From contig JASANG010000412.1 in NCBI GenBank assembly GCA_030248215.1, positions 139,001-203,000 on the forward strand: 64,000 bases of DNA. Reading direction: 5' to 3'. A model generated the notes under the pieces. It worked only from the letters and a program-made list of their open reading frames with translations, searched no databases and was not told the origin of the DNA. The DNA comes from Enoplolaimus lenunculus. Its lineage: Eukaryota; Nematoda; Enoplea; Enoplida; Thoracostomopsidae. The position numbers and the translations under genes were made by a program. Of this stretch, positions 34,586 to 45,880 are shown piece by piece (within the stretch, counting starts at the first letter, position 1; every line of letters starts with the position of its first letter).

Positions 34586-34729
34586 GAGCCAATGTATAGA
34601 ACACGGTCGTAAACTGTAGTATAAACATATTGCTAAGCATAAGCCTAAGCAAAAAAAAATCAGTCTAAAGCTGACGCTTAATTGCAGTCCCGCAGAAAAA
34701 CGTTCCACCCCTGATTTTTATACTGGCCA
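34586..34729 (-). mobile_element. R2 MITE copy, short
   Basis: Both termini are present (GCCAATGTATAGAACACGG; CACCCCTGATTTTTATACTGG), but only two GCCTAA units lie between, so this is a copy with a contracted array. Confidence 0.75.
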
Positions 34730-34911
34730 CCCGGCGTAAACGAGTAGCAATTTAAAAGTGACAAAAACTGATTCAATTTGCTGAACAGGCTCAAACTATA
34801 ATGCCAACTATTAACAATGCAATAAACATAGTTTCCATCAGTCATAAGGGCACGCACATCTGTCACAAAACTTTTACTGCCATTTCTGTGTGTCTATAAT
34901 GTGGTACAGGT

Positions 34912-35110
34912 AGACTTTTCGCTATAGTTTTTGGAATGGCTTCCGGCGCCGTCCGTCGCCGTACGTTCCAGTCCATCGTCGTTCGTCGTCGTGAGTCACC
35001 GTTCGTTGCAGCGTCTGTGCCCGTCGCCGTGCGTCACCGTGTAACAGACGGCGACGTAGGGCGACAAACAGTGACGTAGGACGACGGACGACAAGTATAG
35101 CGGCACCTTT
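34912..35110. mobile_element. R7 CGTC-rich palindromic MITE copy
   Basis: TTTTCGCTATAG at the left and AAGTATAGCGGCACC at the right, with arms of GCCGTCCGTCGCCGTACG and GACGGACGAC type. Very GC-rich and CpG-rich for this window. Confidence 0.65.
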
Positions 35111-35888
35111 ACAAGTGCCGCCATTGTTTGCCTTAAAAAACAGCGGCCAAAGTTGACCGTAAAACTATATTAAGTACTTTCTTATTAAGCCTAAGCCCAA
35201 GCCTATGCGTAGCGAAAAATAGTATGAAATTTAATCCCAACTTAAACGAGACGACAACGGTCCCGAAAAGTAAGATGGGCCAAAACGGAAGTGGAAACAG
35301 AATAAACACAACCATGTACATGACCGTAATTTGATGAATACTTAGTATACTTTTACTCGAAATCAATCGTGTTTGTATAAAGCAAGTAAGTAGCACAAGT
35401 TAAGCTACAAAGCCAAGCGATATTACAGTTAAATATATAAAAAGTTACTTTAAAACACAATAACAATACTAAAAAATAACAATAATGACATTACTATGGT
35501 CTCTAAACAAAAACATACAGGGTATATCTGTACAGCGAACATCAGAATAAAAATATATAAACGTCCAAAACAACTATAAATAGAGCGAACTTGACGTGCT
35601 GTTTTTCTTGTAGTTGAAAATTGACTAATCACACTGGACGTCAATCTTAATGTTGAGTTGGCTGTAACTGAAGGATTTGGTTTGAATGGCTCTGGTACAC
35701 TCTGACACCACACGCTTAGACGTAGGCTAGGTATATTTATAGAAAATAATGGCTAGAGCTAAGCACAAAGCTTTAGCGTAGAATTTTGTCTAAGCCTTAT
35801 TCTAAGCGTAGATCTGACCATAAACTTAAGTCTCAGTCTTAAATTTTAGATGTGGGAGAATGCGCATTCTTAAATTGTGACAAGTATA

Positions 35889-36461
35889 TATGTCGTCGCT
35901 CAAATCGTAGTTCACAGCCTACTTCCGAGTTGGGTTAGTCCAAAGCGGAATTACGACTTGGGCTAACCCAATGCGGAATCATGTCTGATAAAGCTGTGCG
36001 TTTTCTGATTAGTTAATTGATAAGCATAATTTTTCTGATTGGTTACTTGATAGCCGTAATCCAGCTGGATTCGACTATGGACTCGTCCAAAACGTGGCAT
36101 TTGATTGGTTACTGTCGGCTTGAGTTTTTAGCGGAGTCTTAGTGGCAACCCGGCATTTTTTCCTGCGTTGGAAAATCATGTTTTCTTAAAAACTCATCTC
36201 TGTTGCCATTGTTGGGCTGCAAATTTGCTTAGTAAAACAGACTTTTTCGTAGTGAACGGATAGCGATTACTTAGCCAATCAGAACAAAAGTATTTACATC
36301 AGCTAATCGTATTATTTGAGTAGGCATTAAAGTAGTAACCAATCACAAGGCGTGTGCTTGTGGCAGAGAAAGGATTACGCCGTGAGCTAGCCCAAGTCGT
36401 ATTTTCGCGCTATGCTAGCCCAATTCGGAATACGGCCGAATTACGGTTTGGACTACGACAT
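35889..36461. mobile_element. TIR element with CCAAT motifs (R10a)
   Basis: The left end ATGTCGTCGCTCAAATCGTA matches the reverse complement of the right end (ATGTCGTAGTCCAAACCGTA), and TTCCGAGTTGGG pairs with CCCAATTCGGAA further in. Inside are two TGATTGGTTACT copies on one strand and CCAATCAGAAC and CCAATCACAAGG on the other. The ORF crossing its right half is a shadow. Confidence 0.6.
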
Positions 36462-36584
36462 CTACACTTGGAAGGAAAAATTAAAAGCAACTGTTTAATA
36501 AATACACTAACAACATTCAGTAACAATAAGCTATCCACCTAAACGCCAATGGCGGAGCGGGAGCAAAAGCCATGGAGTCGCCTT

Positions 36585-36640
36585 ATATATATTTATTTAT
36601 TATATATATATTTATTATATATATTTATAAATATATAAAG
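36585..36640. repeat. AT-only low-complexity run
   Basis: Alternating TATATA and TTTATT segments; similar runs lie at 40098-40152 and 48046-48133. Confidence 0.85.
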
Positions 36641-37861
36641 CAATAATATTGACAACATAAATAATCACCACAAAACATTTTGACTGCCATGTAACTTAGA
36701 ATCATACACGTCGTAGTCTATGAATAGAAAAGAGAGGAATGTGCGGATAGCTGTTCACATAAGCGGGCACACCACCAAAATGTGTTTAGCGCGTTCGCTT
36801 CAGGCATCATAGGCACGACAAAACACCTGGCTGCAGCGTTGTCAAAAACGACAGTTTTGCTTTGTCGTTTGACCAGGGGTGTACACATGAGGAAGCATAT
36901 AACAGATATATTGACACCAGAAATTTTTGGAGAAAAGAAAAAACACAGGCTTCAAAATAAACATTCTGGATACTAAAGATAAAATAATTTTTTTACTACA
37001 TGAGGTCATACCCTCCAGAAGATGGCAACACGCGGGCATGTGACTACACGCTACCTATTTTGGGCACCAGATCGCTGCGGTACAAAATACTCAAAACCTC
37101 ACAGTTGCCCAATGACGATCGGGTATGGCATGCGCGGTTCGCTAACGGTGTACCAATAAAGACAAAAATTTTACCAGTTATATAAAACAGACAAGCTTTT
37201 GAGCAACAACATTCGTGCTAACTACTTAGCTAATAGCAAATTGGTACAAAAGCGCGCGCGAATCAGACGCGCGAACGCAGCGCAAAACTTATTCAGCCTA
37301 CAGTCAAAAGCGTACAGTGTAAAGATCGTATATGTTGAATCCGGCGGGAAATTGACTAAAACAACACGGCAAAGACAAATACCGCGGTAGCGGAACACAG
37401 ATTAAAGACTGTGAGCGGTGTGTGCGAATTCAGAGAATAATTTCGCTAACAAGATTGGGTGTTGTATACAACATAGAGGTACATCGAAACGAGTCTGCAA
37501 ACCAGAACGAGTCCAGATAAGTCAGCCCACCTCCCCGTGAAATAACCGCATATCCAATGCTGAAAAACTTTTGTTCCTTTCTGAACGTTGCGCTGGCTAC
37601 ACGCCGCAGTTGTTACAACAAATCGATTTTCAAATTTTCTTTATGATAACGCGTTGCGCTTGACCTGATAAGTTGAGACGTTTCAGCGTTTGAAGTTTAA
37701 AATAGTGAATTCGAAGGAAAATCTAGAAGGAACATCATTGAATTGAGCACAGAAAATTTTTTCACCAAACAAAAACTGTTTAACTGTAAACGTTTCAGTT
37801 AACCAATGAATACCAATAAAACATTAAAATCGATGAACACAACGCATCTGCGCAGTTAATA

Positions 37862-38116
37862 CTAAGGGTTACGCTATACTTGACGTCCGGCCCCGTCGGT
37901 CACCGTGCGTCACCCGTACGACGCCGCCCGTCACCGTGTGTCACCCGGACGGCACCGTCCGTCGCCATACGTTATCGTACGTGAGTTATTTGCGTACGAT
38001 ACCGTACGGTGACGGACGACAGGGTAACGGCAACGGACAACGCCGTACAGTTGACGGACGACGCTGTACGGGTAACGGGCGGCGCCGCCCGTCAAAAAAG
38101 TACAGTGAAACCCTAA
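37862..38116. mobile_element. R7 CGTC-rich palindromic MITE copy
   Basis: Inverted ends CTAAGGGTTACGCTATACTT and (reverse strand) CTTAGGGTTTCACTGTACTT. The arms are built of GTCCGTC/GACGGAC and CCGTACG units. About 255 bp. The plus-strand ORF with many RR and GNG residues is a by-product of the repeat. Confidence 0.75.
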
Positions 38117-38659
38117 GTGTTAAAGATCAGCTGATCTATTTAATAACCAGAGTCGAAACTTTTAGATATGACCTTTGTAGCTAATAAAACTACTCGCTAT
38201 CCTTTTTATATACCCGCCCGATAGTCTTTCAATTTTGATATTGTTTAACGCAACAAGGCCTAAGACTATTCGTTGGCCAACATCTAATCGCAGTCAGTAT
38301 TATTCTCGCACCCCATCTCAGCGTCGCAACCACAAATTGTTACCGCAACAGGCGAAACGGATTAAAAAATGATGCAAACAAAATTTGCTAATATAGAGCG
38401 TTTTTACGGCAGTTAAAAAATTTTCCGCCGAGGGAAAGCGAAGCTATTCACAGTGAGGGGTACACTTCCTTACGACCATCGTCCCACTGTAGTTTTACAG
38501 GGGCACAAACTATCTAGCGTTTTGTGGTGTGTTTCGAAACCACTGAAATATCAAATTTGTGCCAATATAACTATTTACCTGACTCTGCCAACTATTTTTA
38601 TTGTGTTTCAGCGGCCGCAACAATGTTTAATAAAAGTTGATGAATATTTTCATTGGTGA

Positions 38660-38816
38660 CCAGGGGGGGGGGGGGTCAGCCGCCTACGGAACAATTTTGC
38701 CATCTCTAGAAAAATTTCAACCTTGCTTGTAAGTTATCAAAAACTCTTGTATGCTCCTCCTGAAAAGGTTTTTGCCCCCTCCCGAGTAAGGTAAGCTGGC
38801 TACGGATCTGGTACAA
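38660..38816. repeat. R3 repeat copy
   Basis: Preceded by a run of about ten G. Contains TTTCAACCTTGCTTGTAAG and ends TAAGCTGGCTACGG. Confidence 0.55.
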
Positions 38817-39067
38817 CTTCGCAATTGTGCGATTTACAATATTGGTTGTGAAACCCGAATCGGAATAGCAACCATAGGGGGTATTCGCAGAGCGGGGGCC
38901 ATCAGACGGTGCCCTTAAATGTTAATTATTTTCTGCTTGATAAGGACACAACTGCCTTGCTGAAACATCGTTAACAATTTGCCAATTTTGGCTTCCGGCA
39001 TCAGATCTAAGATTTTAGTCGGTTTTCAGTGCCGTGCCCCCCAAGCCGAATACCTCGGTGTGGTCCG

Positions 39068-39068
39068 C

Positions 39069-39113
<45 letters not shown>

Positions 39114-39116
39114 TAA

Positions 39117-39169
<53 letters not shown>

Positions 39170-39174
39170 GTAAT
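39068..39174. repeat. (ATA)n microsatellite
   Basis: About 105 bp of AAT/ATA triplets with two single-base interruptions. The Ile-rich frame across it is not a gene. Confidence 0.95.
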
Positions 39175-39564
39175 ACTTTATCTAAAAGCAATCGGAAATG
39201 TGGACCCAGTTAAACGGCTCATGGGCATAAGACATACTATGCATTGTCGTATATATTATAGATAAACCGTAGAATATGTGCACAATATATTAGCGACTGA
39301 AAGAGCAATATATAACACAACTCAACCCCGCAGCCAAATCAAAATGCAGTGAGAATGAAAAATATAGGAGGGGAATCCAGATATCCCACATGACTTATAA
39401 GCCGGGTAAAACACTTTTCTAGGTGGATATCAAATTTTCCTAGGGAGCCCTGAGCCCCTTCCCTGGCGAGGCAATCCTTGCTACAGGTGCGCAAAGGACC
39501 ATGTAGATCTACGTGACGTACAACTCAATGTGGACACTGTAAACGCGCAAAACAGAGTGGAAAC

Positions 39565-39884
39565 ATAGTGAGACCGGGATCAATATTTTGGGTCTGAATC
39601 AGTACGAGTTCATTTCATTAATTAGAGTCCGTAAATGGATAGAGTTCTCATCCTATTCTACCCATTACTTAGTCCATAAATGTCAGTTACGCTAATTTGA
39701 TCGCGGAAATGCTTCCTGGATCTAAATGAGTTCAGTACTGATTTAATAGATTTAGGCATAAATATACGTTGCGTAGTGCAAATATATAATACTAGAGCTG
39801 GATCGAAAACTAAATTAAGTGCGGATCCGAATACCGAGGCGAAAAAATATCAGTCTCAACCCTGTTACTCGGGTCACTACAGTA
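39565..39884. mobile_element. R1 MITE copy, diverged
   Basis: The right end CTCGGGTCACTACAGTA is clear; the left end is degenerate (ATAGTGAGACCGGGATC). Internal ATTAGAGTCCGTAAATGGAT matches the other R1 copies. Confidence 0.6.
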
Positions 39885-41652
39885 CAAGTATAGACACAAG
39901 CGGCGGTTAGCTCACAGAAGCATATTCTGTACATCAGTATGGCTTACAGTGTGAGACACGGCCCTGAACCATCTGTGATAAAGTTTTTTTATAGTCTGCC
40001 GAACGAGGTAGTATCGGAAATCCTGAATAAAACATAAACAAGTAAAAAAACATCTATGTATAGCATAGCAATATGTCTACAATTTATCGGTATGTATGCA
40101 TATTATATATATATATTTTTTATATATATTATATATTTGTATATATATAAATTAATGATCCTCCGTACTCGCAGTAGGTATGCAAACGATGCCACGAATT
40201 CCGAAAATTCAGCTAATCTGTCATATAAACACAAACTATGTTCTTGCGCACTTTGTCCCTACTGTCCCCAACGTTTAAGTTCAAGGCTTAGGCTTAAATA
40301 AAAAGGGGAAGCGCACAAGAGCCGCATGATAGTTTGATATAAAAATTTCTCAAACTTATCCCTTCGAATAGCTTCTCAGTGCTTTTCTATAAAGCTCATG
40401 ATCTGATGAATAATGAAAAAAACCGTTCGAAACGCGTTTTTATTTTTGGCATAAAATGTCGCGCGTCAAACATACGTGATACACAACCCTGTATAAATTT
40501 GGAGCGGCCACAATTTTGACTAGCTATGTCAATATTATGCTTAAACGTTCATGTAAAAATTATATACATATATATACACATACAGATAGGCAGACATATT
40601 AGACAGGCTGACAAAGGCGATATAGGAGCCGTGGACAGGGACACAACAAGCCCGGTGAAACACTATAAACGAAGGCCATATAGCGGGCTGAACATGGGTT
40701 CTGGGCATCAATAGAGAGAGAGAGTATGATTGAACAACGAACCAAAATCATACACATACCTTTAAGGCTATAGAAAGCAACGCAAAAACAGAAAGACTCT
40801 CAATGCGCCGTGTTCGTTGTGGTGACATACGCAACGAATACAGCAATCGACAGACAGAGGTGTGACTACAAGATGGGATATATCACCTTGCGAAATTTGT
40901 CGACAGCCGAGGAAAGTGCCAGTTTTACAGGGTTTAGAATAATCCTGCTGAATTCTAGAGGTCAAATGTCATTCTCGTTCGCTGCGCTGGGTCGTAAAAA
41001 ACGTTTACATGAGATGGTGGTTTATTGATACGAAGTATAGGTTACGCTTTTGGCAGTACACTTTTATATCTAATGCATATCTTTTTTTTCTTAGATATAA
41101 TCTTTTTGTAAGTAACAATATTATTACTTTGGGTAGCGTAGCTAAAGAACCATGTGCTCAGTTTGAGGCTTAAGTTTCGACGTTGAATTAATTGGCTTCG
41201 TGGCCGGGTTCCTAAACGGATAATAAAAATAACGCAAAAAGGTAACGAACACTAATCAAAATAACATTATACTGAATAAAAAACAAATATTGAAGTTTAT
41301 ATATAAAAGTTTCGAACATGTTTTATAGCTGATGCAGCCACGTTTTTAAGATTTTAGATGAATTTTAAATTTGGGTCAAATTTTATCAATTTATTAAATA
41401 GCGTCCAATTGGGTTTAGATTTGAGCATAACAACATCGGAATTTGTGATAATTCTATAACGGAAACGCCGAACCCGATATAGGCACTGACAAGATTTTGG
41501 GTGAAAACTCCATTGAAGACTGAAAATTGGAGATGCAGGTGAAACAGCAAAGTTGATTGGTTAAAAGTACATGTGGAAAAAGTTGCACATCCCTAGTTTT
41601 CATCTGAGTGCTGTCAAAGCGTACCAAGCCAACCTTTTAATTTAAATCTACA

Positions 41653-41867
41653 GCCCATATCCTCAAATGTGTGTAGCACATATTTTATCAGTTTTGTGAT
41701 AAGTTTTGAAAACTTTTGAACCGGAGAATGTTGAGATTAGAAATTCAGCGCATTTATTTTTCGATTTTCTCTACTGTGAAAATTTTGAGATCTGCAATTG
41801 TAGCAGTTCGTTGGTTTGAAGACCTATTACTAACTGGTGATAGGTGCTATATGCATTTGAGAATGGC
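41653..41867. mobile_element. R4 MITE copy
   Basis: CCCATATCCTCAAATGTGTG at the left; AACTGGTGATAGG and GCATTTGAGAATGG at the right. Confidence 0.6.
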
Positions 41868-42033
41868 ATGGCTATCGAAGTAAAAAAATCAAAGCCGGAG
41901 CCGCAGGACAACAAATTTTGTGGGAAATGAAACTTGAACGGGACATGAACCAAAATCAACAAATAAAAAAATGATGTTAAATTTGCTTATTGTAACAATA
42001 ATCTGCAGCTTTGTTAAAAGACTGTTTCTAATT

Positions 42034-42294
42034 ACCCTGCAAAAATGGCTAGTCAAATTGAGTATTTCCGAAATATGCTTTTCTGGACTACACAAACCGA
42101 GTCAAAATTTGACTCCGCCAGAGTCAAATTCAATTCACATATCGACTCGTGAGTCAAATTGAGTATTTCAGAAATATGCTTTTCCGAACTTCACAAACCG
42201 AGTCAAAATTTGACTCCGCCAGAGTCAAATTCAATTCAGTCCGGAAAAGCCTATTTCGGAGAAAGTATATTTCACTCACCATTTTTTTCAGTAC
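42034..42294. mobile_element. R5 fold-back MITE copy with internal duplication
   Basis: R5 ends (CCTGCAAAAATGG; CCATTTTTTTCAGTAC). The left arm is present twice: 42055-42138 and 42152-42237 are near identical (period about 98). The short frames over it are shadows. Confidence 0.7.
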
Positions 42295-42574
42295 ACGTGT
42301 TATATTTTTTCCGAAAGCAACAGTTTCAACGATTACCCTATAGATTAATACTAACAAACTTTAGTGAAAAGCACAACTTTAACCATTGCATCATTATCGT
42401 CTTTGGTTTTTTTGACGTTTAATTGAAACCTTAGAGCTCGAAGTTTATGGAGTATCGAGTAAATAGAAGCTGCTACTGTACCTAATGTAATTATCATGAT
42501 TAATTTTTGTCTTCTAAAAATTCTAATGTAACCTTTTTATTTTGGCGAAATTTGTGTTTTTCTGGTCGATCTGC

Positions 42575-42705
42575 AAAATAGGCTTAGATTCTAGACAACA
42601 TTATTTGTTTACGATTAGGCTCAGGCTTTGGAATACACTTTTTCCAACGTTTAGGTTTAGACTTAGACTTAGTAATTTGCTTAATGTACTCTTACGTCCG
42701 TAATA
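42575..42705 (+). mobile_element. R2 MITE copy, degenerate
   Basis: TTAGGCTCAGGC and TTTAGACTTAGACTTAG units with a worn right end. The left terminus is absent. Confidence 0.4.
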
Positions 42706-43374
42706 GTATAATATTGCCCCAAATCGTTGTCCTAGTGCACTTTATGGAACAGGTTAGACTAGACCCCGGCAACTTTTCGCATATGTTTTTACGTTTGCCC
42801 ATTATTGCAACTACGGTGAAGCGAAGGGGATACGCACCGTTCTCTCCCCTACAGACGTCTTTGCTCACTCTAGCCGCAATTTTTGTCATTCAAAACAATT
42901 CCACGTTCAGCAAAAAAATTCTGATCCCTATAAAAATGTTATTGGTTTCTACTTCCTGGCTGATAGGCTGCGTTTGTAACCGTCACCACAGCAGAAAACA
43001 CATTTTTGTACGTTTCCGCTGAAACATCTCGTAGGTTTAGACTGAGCGATTTGGTCGTGTAATATCGTCTCATGGGTGTTGACCTGAACCAGAGTCCCAA
43101 CTCGTAGTTGAAACCGCAACGGATGGACCTAAAATTCATTTATAGCTTTTGGGACTCATAAATCTGCCGACCGTTCTCTGTGTGGCAACATTAAATAAAA
43201 AAGGTTCATCTGATTAAGTATACGTTCATAATTATTATTCACAGAGAGAGAGAGGCTGAACCAGTTTTGTTCCTAAAATTTAATTACCGCGTGCCCGCAA
43301 CAATCAACAGTAGATCAATGAAGTTTTTTGTTCAATACACGTCGCACTGTATTATATTAACTTTAACCTGTCCG

Positions 43375-43586
43375 GGCCAATGTAAAAAACACGGGCGGAA
43401 CAGTATTATAAGCGTATTCTTAAGCCTAAGCCTAAGCCTAAGCCTAAACCCAAGCATCAGGATGTGTATTCCTAAGTCTAAGCCTAAGCCTAAGCCTAAG
43501 CCGTGCAAAAAAATTAGTCAAAAGCTTAAGCTTACACTTTTCGAGTCCCACAGAAAAGCGTTCCGCCCCTGATCTTTACATGGGCA
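43375..43586 (-). mobile_element. R2 MITE copy, full length
   Basis: GGCCAATGTAAAAAACACGG to GCCCCTGATCTTTACATGGG, about 212 bp, with two blocks of perfect GCCTAA units (43421-43447 and 43476-43502) separated by the spacer found in other long copies. Confidence 0.85.
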
Positions 43587-45094
43587 CCTGTCCGGTATAA
43601 TTTGAAACAAATTCCGAAAACGAATATAAGTTGCAATTCATTATGCTTTTAAAGCCTGTCGAACGTGTACCCAGAGCGCTAAAATGTGGTCATATTTCAT
43701 AGCCGGCGACATGATTTCGAACTTTACTAAGGTTGAAATTGGTTGTGGAAGCAAATTATGTAATGTGTTGCCTTAAATGTTGGTCAGTAAAGAGTAACAA
43801 GTGTATAATCGCGCTTTGTGATTGCTTACCCGAGGATATACACACGTCAATTTCTTATGCAGCGTTCACTTTCCCAGATAAGCACCAAAAACGTCACATG
43901 GTAGAGCTAACGAATGTCAATTTTAAAAATTGCTACTCGTTAACCTTAATTGAGTATTAACATTAACCTTACCGTAACGGTGTCACAGATAGAGCTGTGA
44001 TACGCGTTATGGTAGGATTAGATATGATTCCATTGTTAGTGTAGGGTTAAAGAGTGGCAATTTTTTAAGATTGACACTCGTTAACACGACCATATGACAT
44101 TTTTGGTACTTAGCTCGCAAAATTTATTGTGAACGTTCCATTACTGGTGGCGTGTTTAATCGGCGAGTACATGCGTATGTTGTCTGTGTGTAAGCCTATT
44201 CGTCTCTGCTGCTATTCATTTAGTTAGCAGAAACAATAGTCTTCAAACATCCTTACTGTGACCAAAGCCTAGTAGCCTGAATTCAGGCGTAGAACCTACA
44301 TGGTTATTGTAACCGTTTTACAATGATTATCTTAGAAAGGAATTTCAACAAATATGTAACAAACATATATAAATGTAACAGTTGTGAAAACTTTTAAGCT
44401 ACAAAACGTTTCATGGACCAGAACCAAACGGGATCAATTGCTGCTTACATCCGCCTAGAAAACTTTTACGCCCCAAGAACGGGTTTTAACCTTAGTAGTA
44501 AGCGTATTATTTCACCCGGGAATGCCCTGCTAAAATTGTTTTTACCTCTTCAAGCAATGTTAAGCTGGCGACGATGCCTCGATAGACCATGAACAATGTA
44601 AGTAAGCCCAATAGCAAAAACAAAAACAACAGATAAAAATAACCTTAGGGAGTTGTTTGAAACTATATAGATCATTAATACTGAAGAACACTTTTGAGTA
44701 GTTTATTTTAAATTTAATGAGTTCTGCTATATAGTCATCTCACCACAAGGGATTCAGTAACAGCCAAAGAGTTTAGAAATTATGGACGTCTTAAATTGAG
44801 TTAAAATACTTATGTAAAGAATAATAAGGAAAAAAGACTTAAAACTAAAAACTACTTTTGATGCAGGCCTTATATCGTTTATTTCAAGGGAAATAGCAGT
44901 TAAACATTGCGCGTTTCCAACGCGTACGGTTTCCACTTTAGTTGCTCATAGTGTACTTTATTTACTAGAAATGGGTCATAGAGGAAAATAATTCAGTATC
45001 GATACAAACAATAACGTTTATATAATAGCAGCTTCCACCAGTCATAAAGAATGTGTTACAAGGTCTACCACATGTATTATCATTTTGAATTGAA

Positions 45095-45245
45095 GCAGGC
45101 GCGTATTGAAAGGCGGACAGAATTCTTACTGGAAAAGGTTAGCTTCCCTAGAATATTTTCAACCTTGCTTGTAAGTCAATGAAAACTGTTGTATGCCTCA
45201 TTTGAATAATTTTTAGCTCCAATAGCAAGGTGAGTTTTGATACGG
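45095..45245. repeat. R3 repeat copy
   Basis: Contains TTTTCAACCTTGCTTGTAAG and ends near GAGTTTTGATACGGGC. The left end is unclear. Confidence 0.5.
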
Positions 45246-45734
45246 GCGCGTGAATTCAGGAGTCTTTGGTTCAAATACAACGTACGAATAGAGAGTTGCA
45301 CGCAATCAACAAAAAAGTTGGTTCCTACAGGCAAAAACATCAGTTACAAATTGTATTGCAACTGTATAGTATCATTTTCTTTCATGATATACATATCGGC
45401 ATATTTTATCATATTCTTGTATAAACGGAGCCAGTGCCATCAAAAGCGACCGCCCTCCCCCCAAACCGCCATTGGGGGTCGTCGATTTTTGATGACCGCC
45501 GTCTCATGCCAACTAAATTTTTTTCGCGGACAACGAAGATATAAAGCTGTGAAACATTTTATTGGCACAACCTTCGGACCTGTTTAAGGTGTCAACTATG
45601 CAAACGCCTGCCCTAAAGGATAATATAGGACTTTAATTCTAAATTACATAACCTCAAGTTGACAGAGATTTTTCCATCCGAGAAACGGTCTTTTTTAACA
45701 CATCTTTAGAAATTTTGGACGCTACTTTAGCTTG

Positions 45735-45880
45735 TGAAAATGATCAGGAGCTGCCTCGTTCTTCTGCGGGACTGTAATAGAGTTACAGTAGGCTTTAAGC
45801 TATTTTTGTTTAGGCTTTAGGCTTTAGTAACAAGCTCATTTTTACACTTGTCTGCATTGGTCGGTACTTTTATCTCGTGT
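45735..45880 (+). mobile_element. R2 MITE copy, degenerate
   Basis: AAATGATCAGGAGCTG and CTGCGGGACTGTAATAGAGT at the left, a few TTTAGGC units, and TCTGCATTGG at the right. Confidence 0.5.

Noticed and set aside
37936-38184. 82-codon plus-strand ORF rich in Gly, Asn and Arg
   Set aside because: It lies within the R7 palindrome and only reflects its GAC/GGN repeats.
39029-39265. Poly-Ile ORF
   Set aside because: Translation of the ATA/AAT microsatellite.
42684-43022. 112-codon ORF with hydrophobic stretches
   Set aside because: No splice borders, overlapping minus-strand ORF of similar quality, and no motif; probably chance.
43421-43502. Interstitial telomere scar from chromosome fusion
   Set aside because: The TTAGGC array sits inside defined R2 ends and recurs at many loci, so it is part of a mobile element rather than a fusion point.
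43267-43572. 101-codon ORF with KPKPKPKP and LSLSLSL runs
   Set aside because: Hexamer array of an R2 copy.
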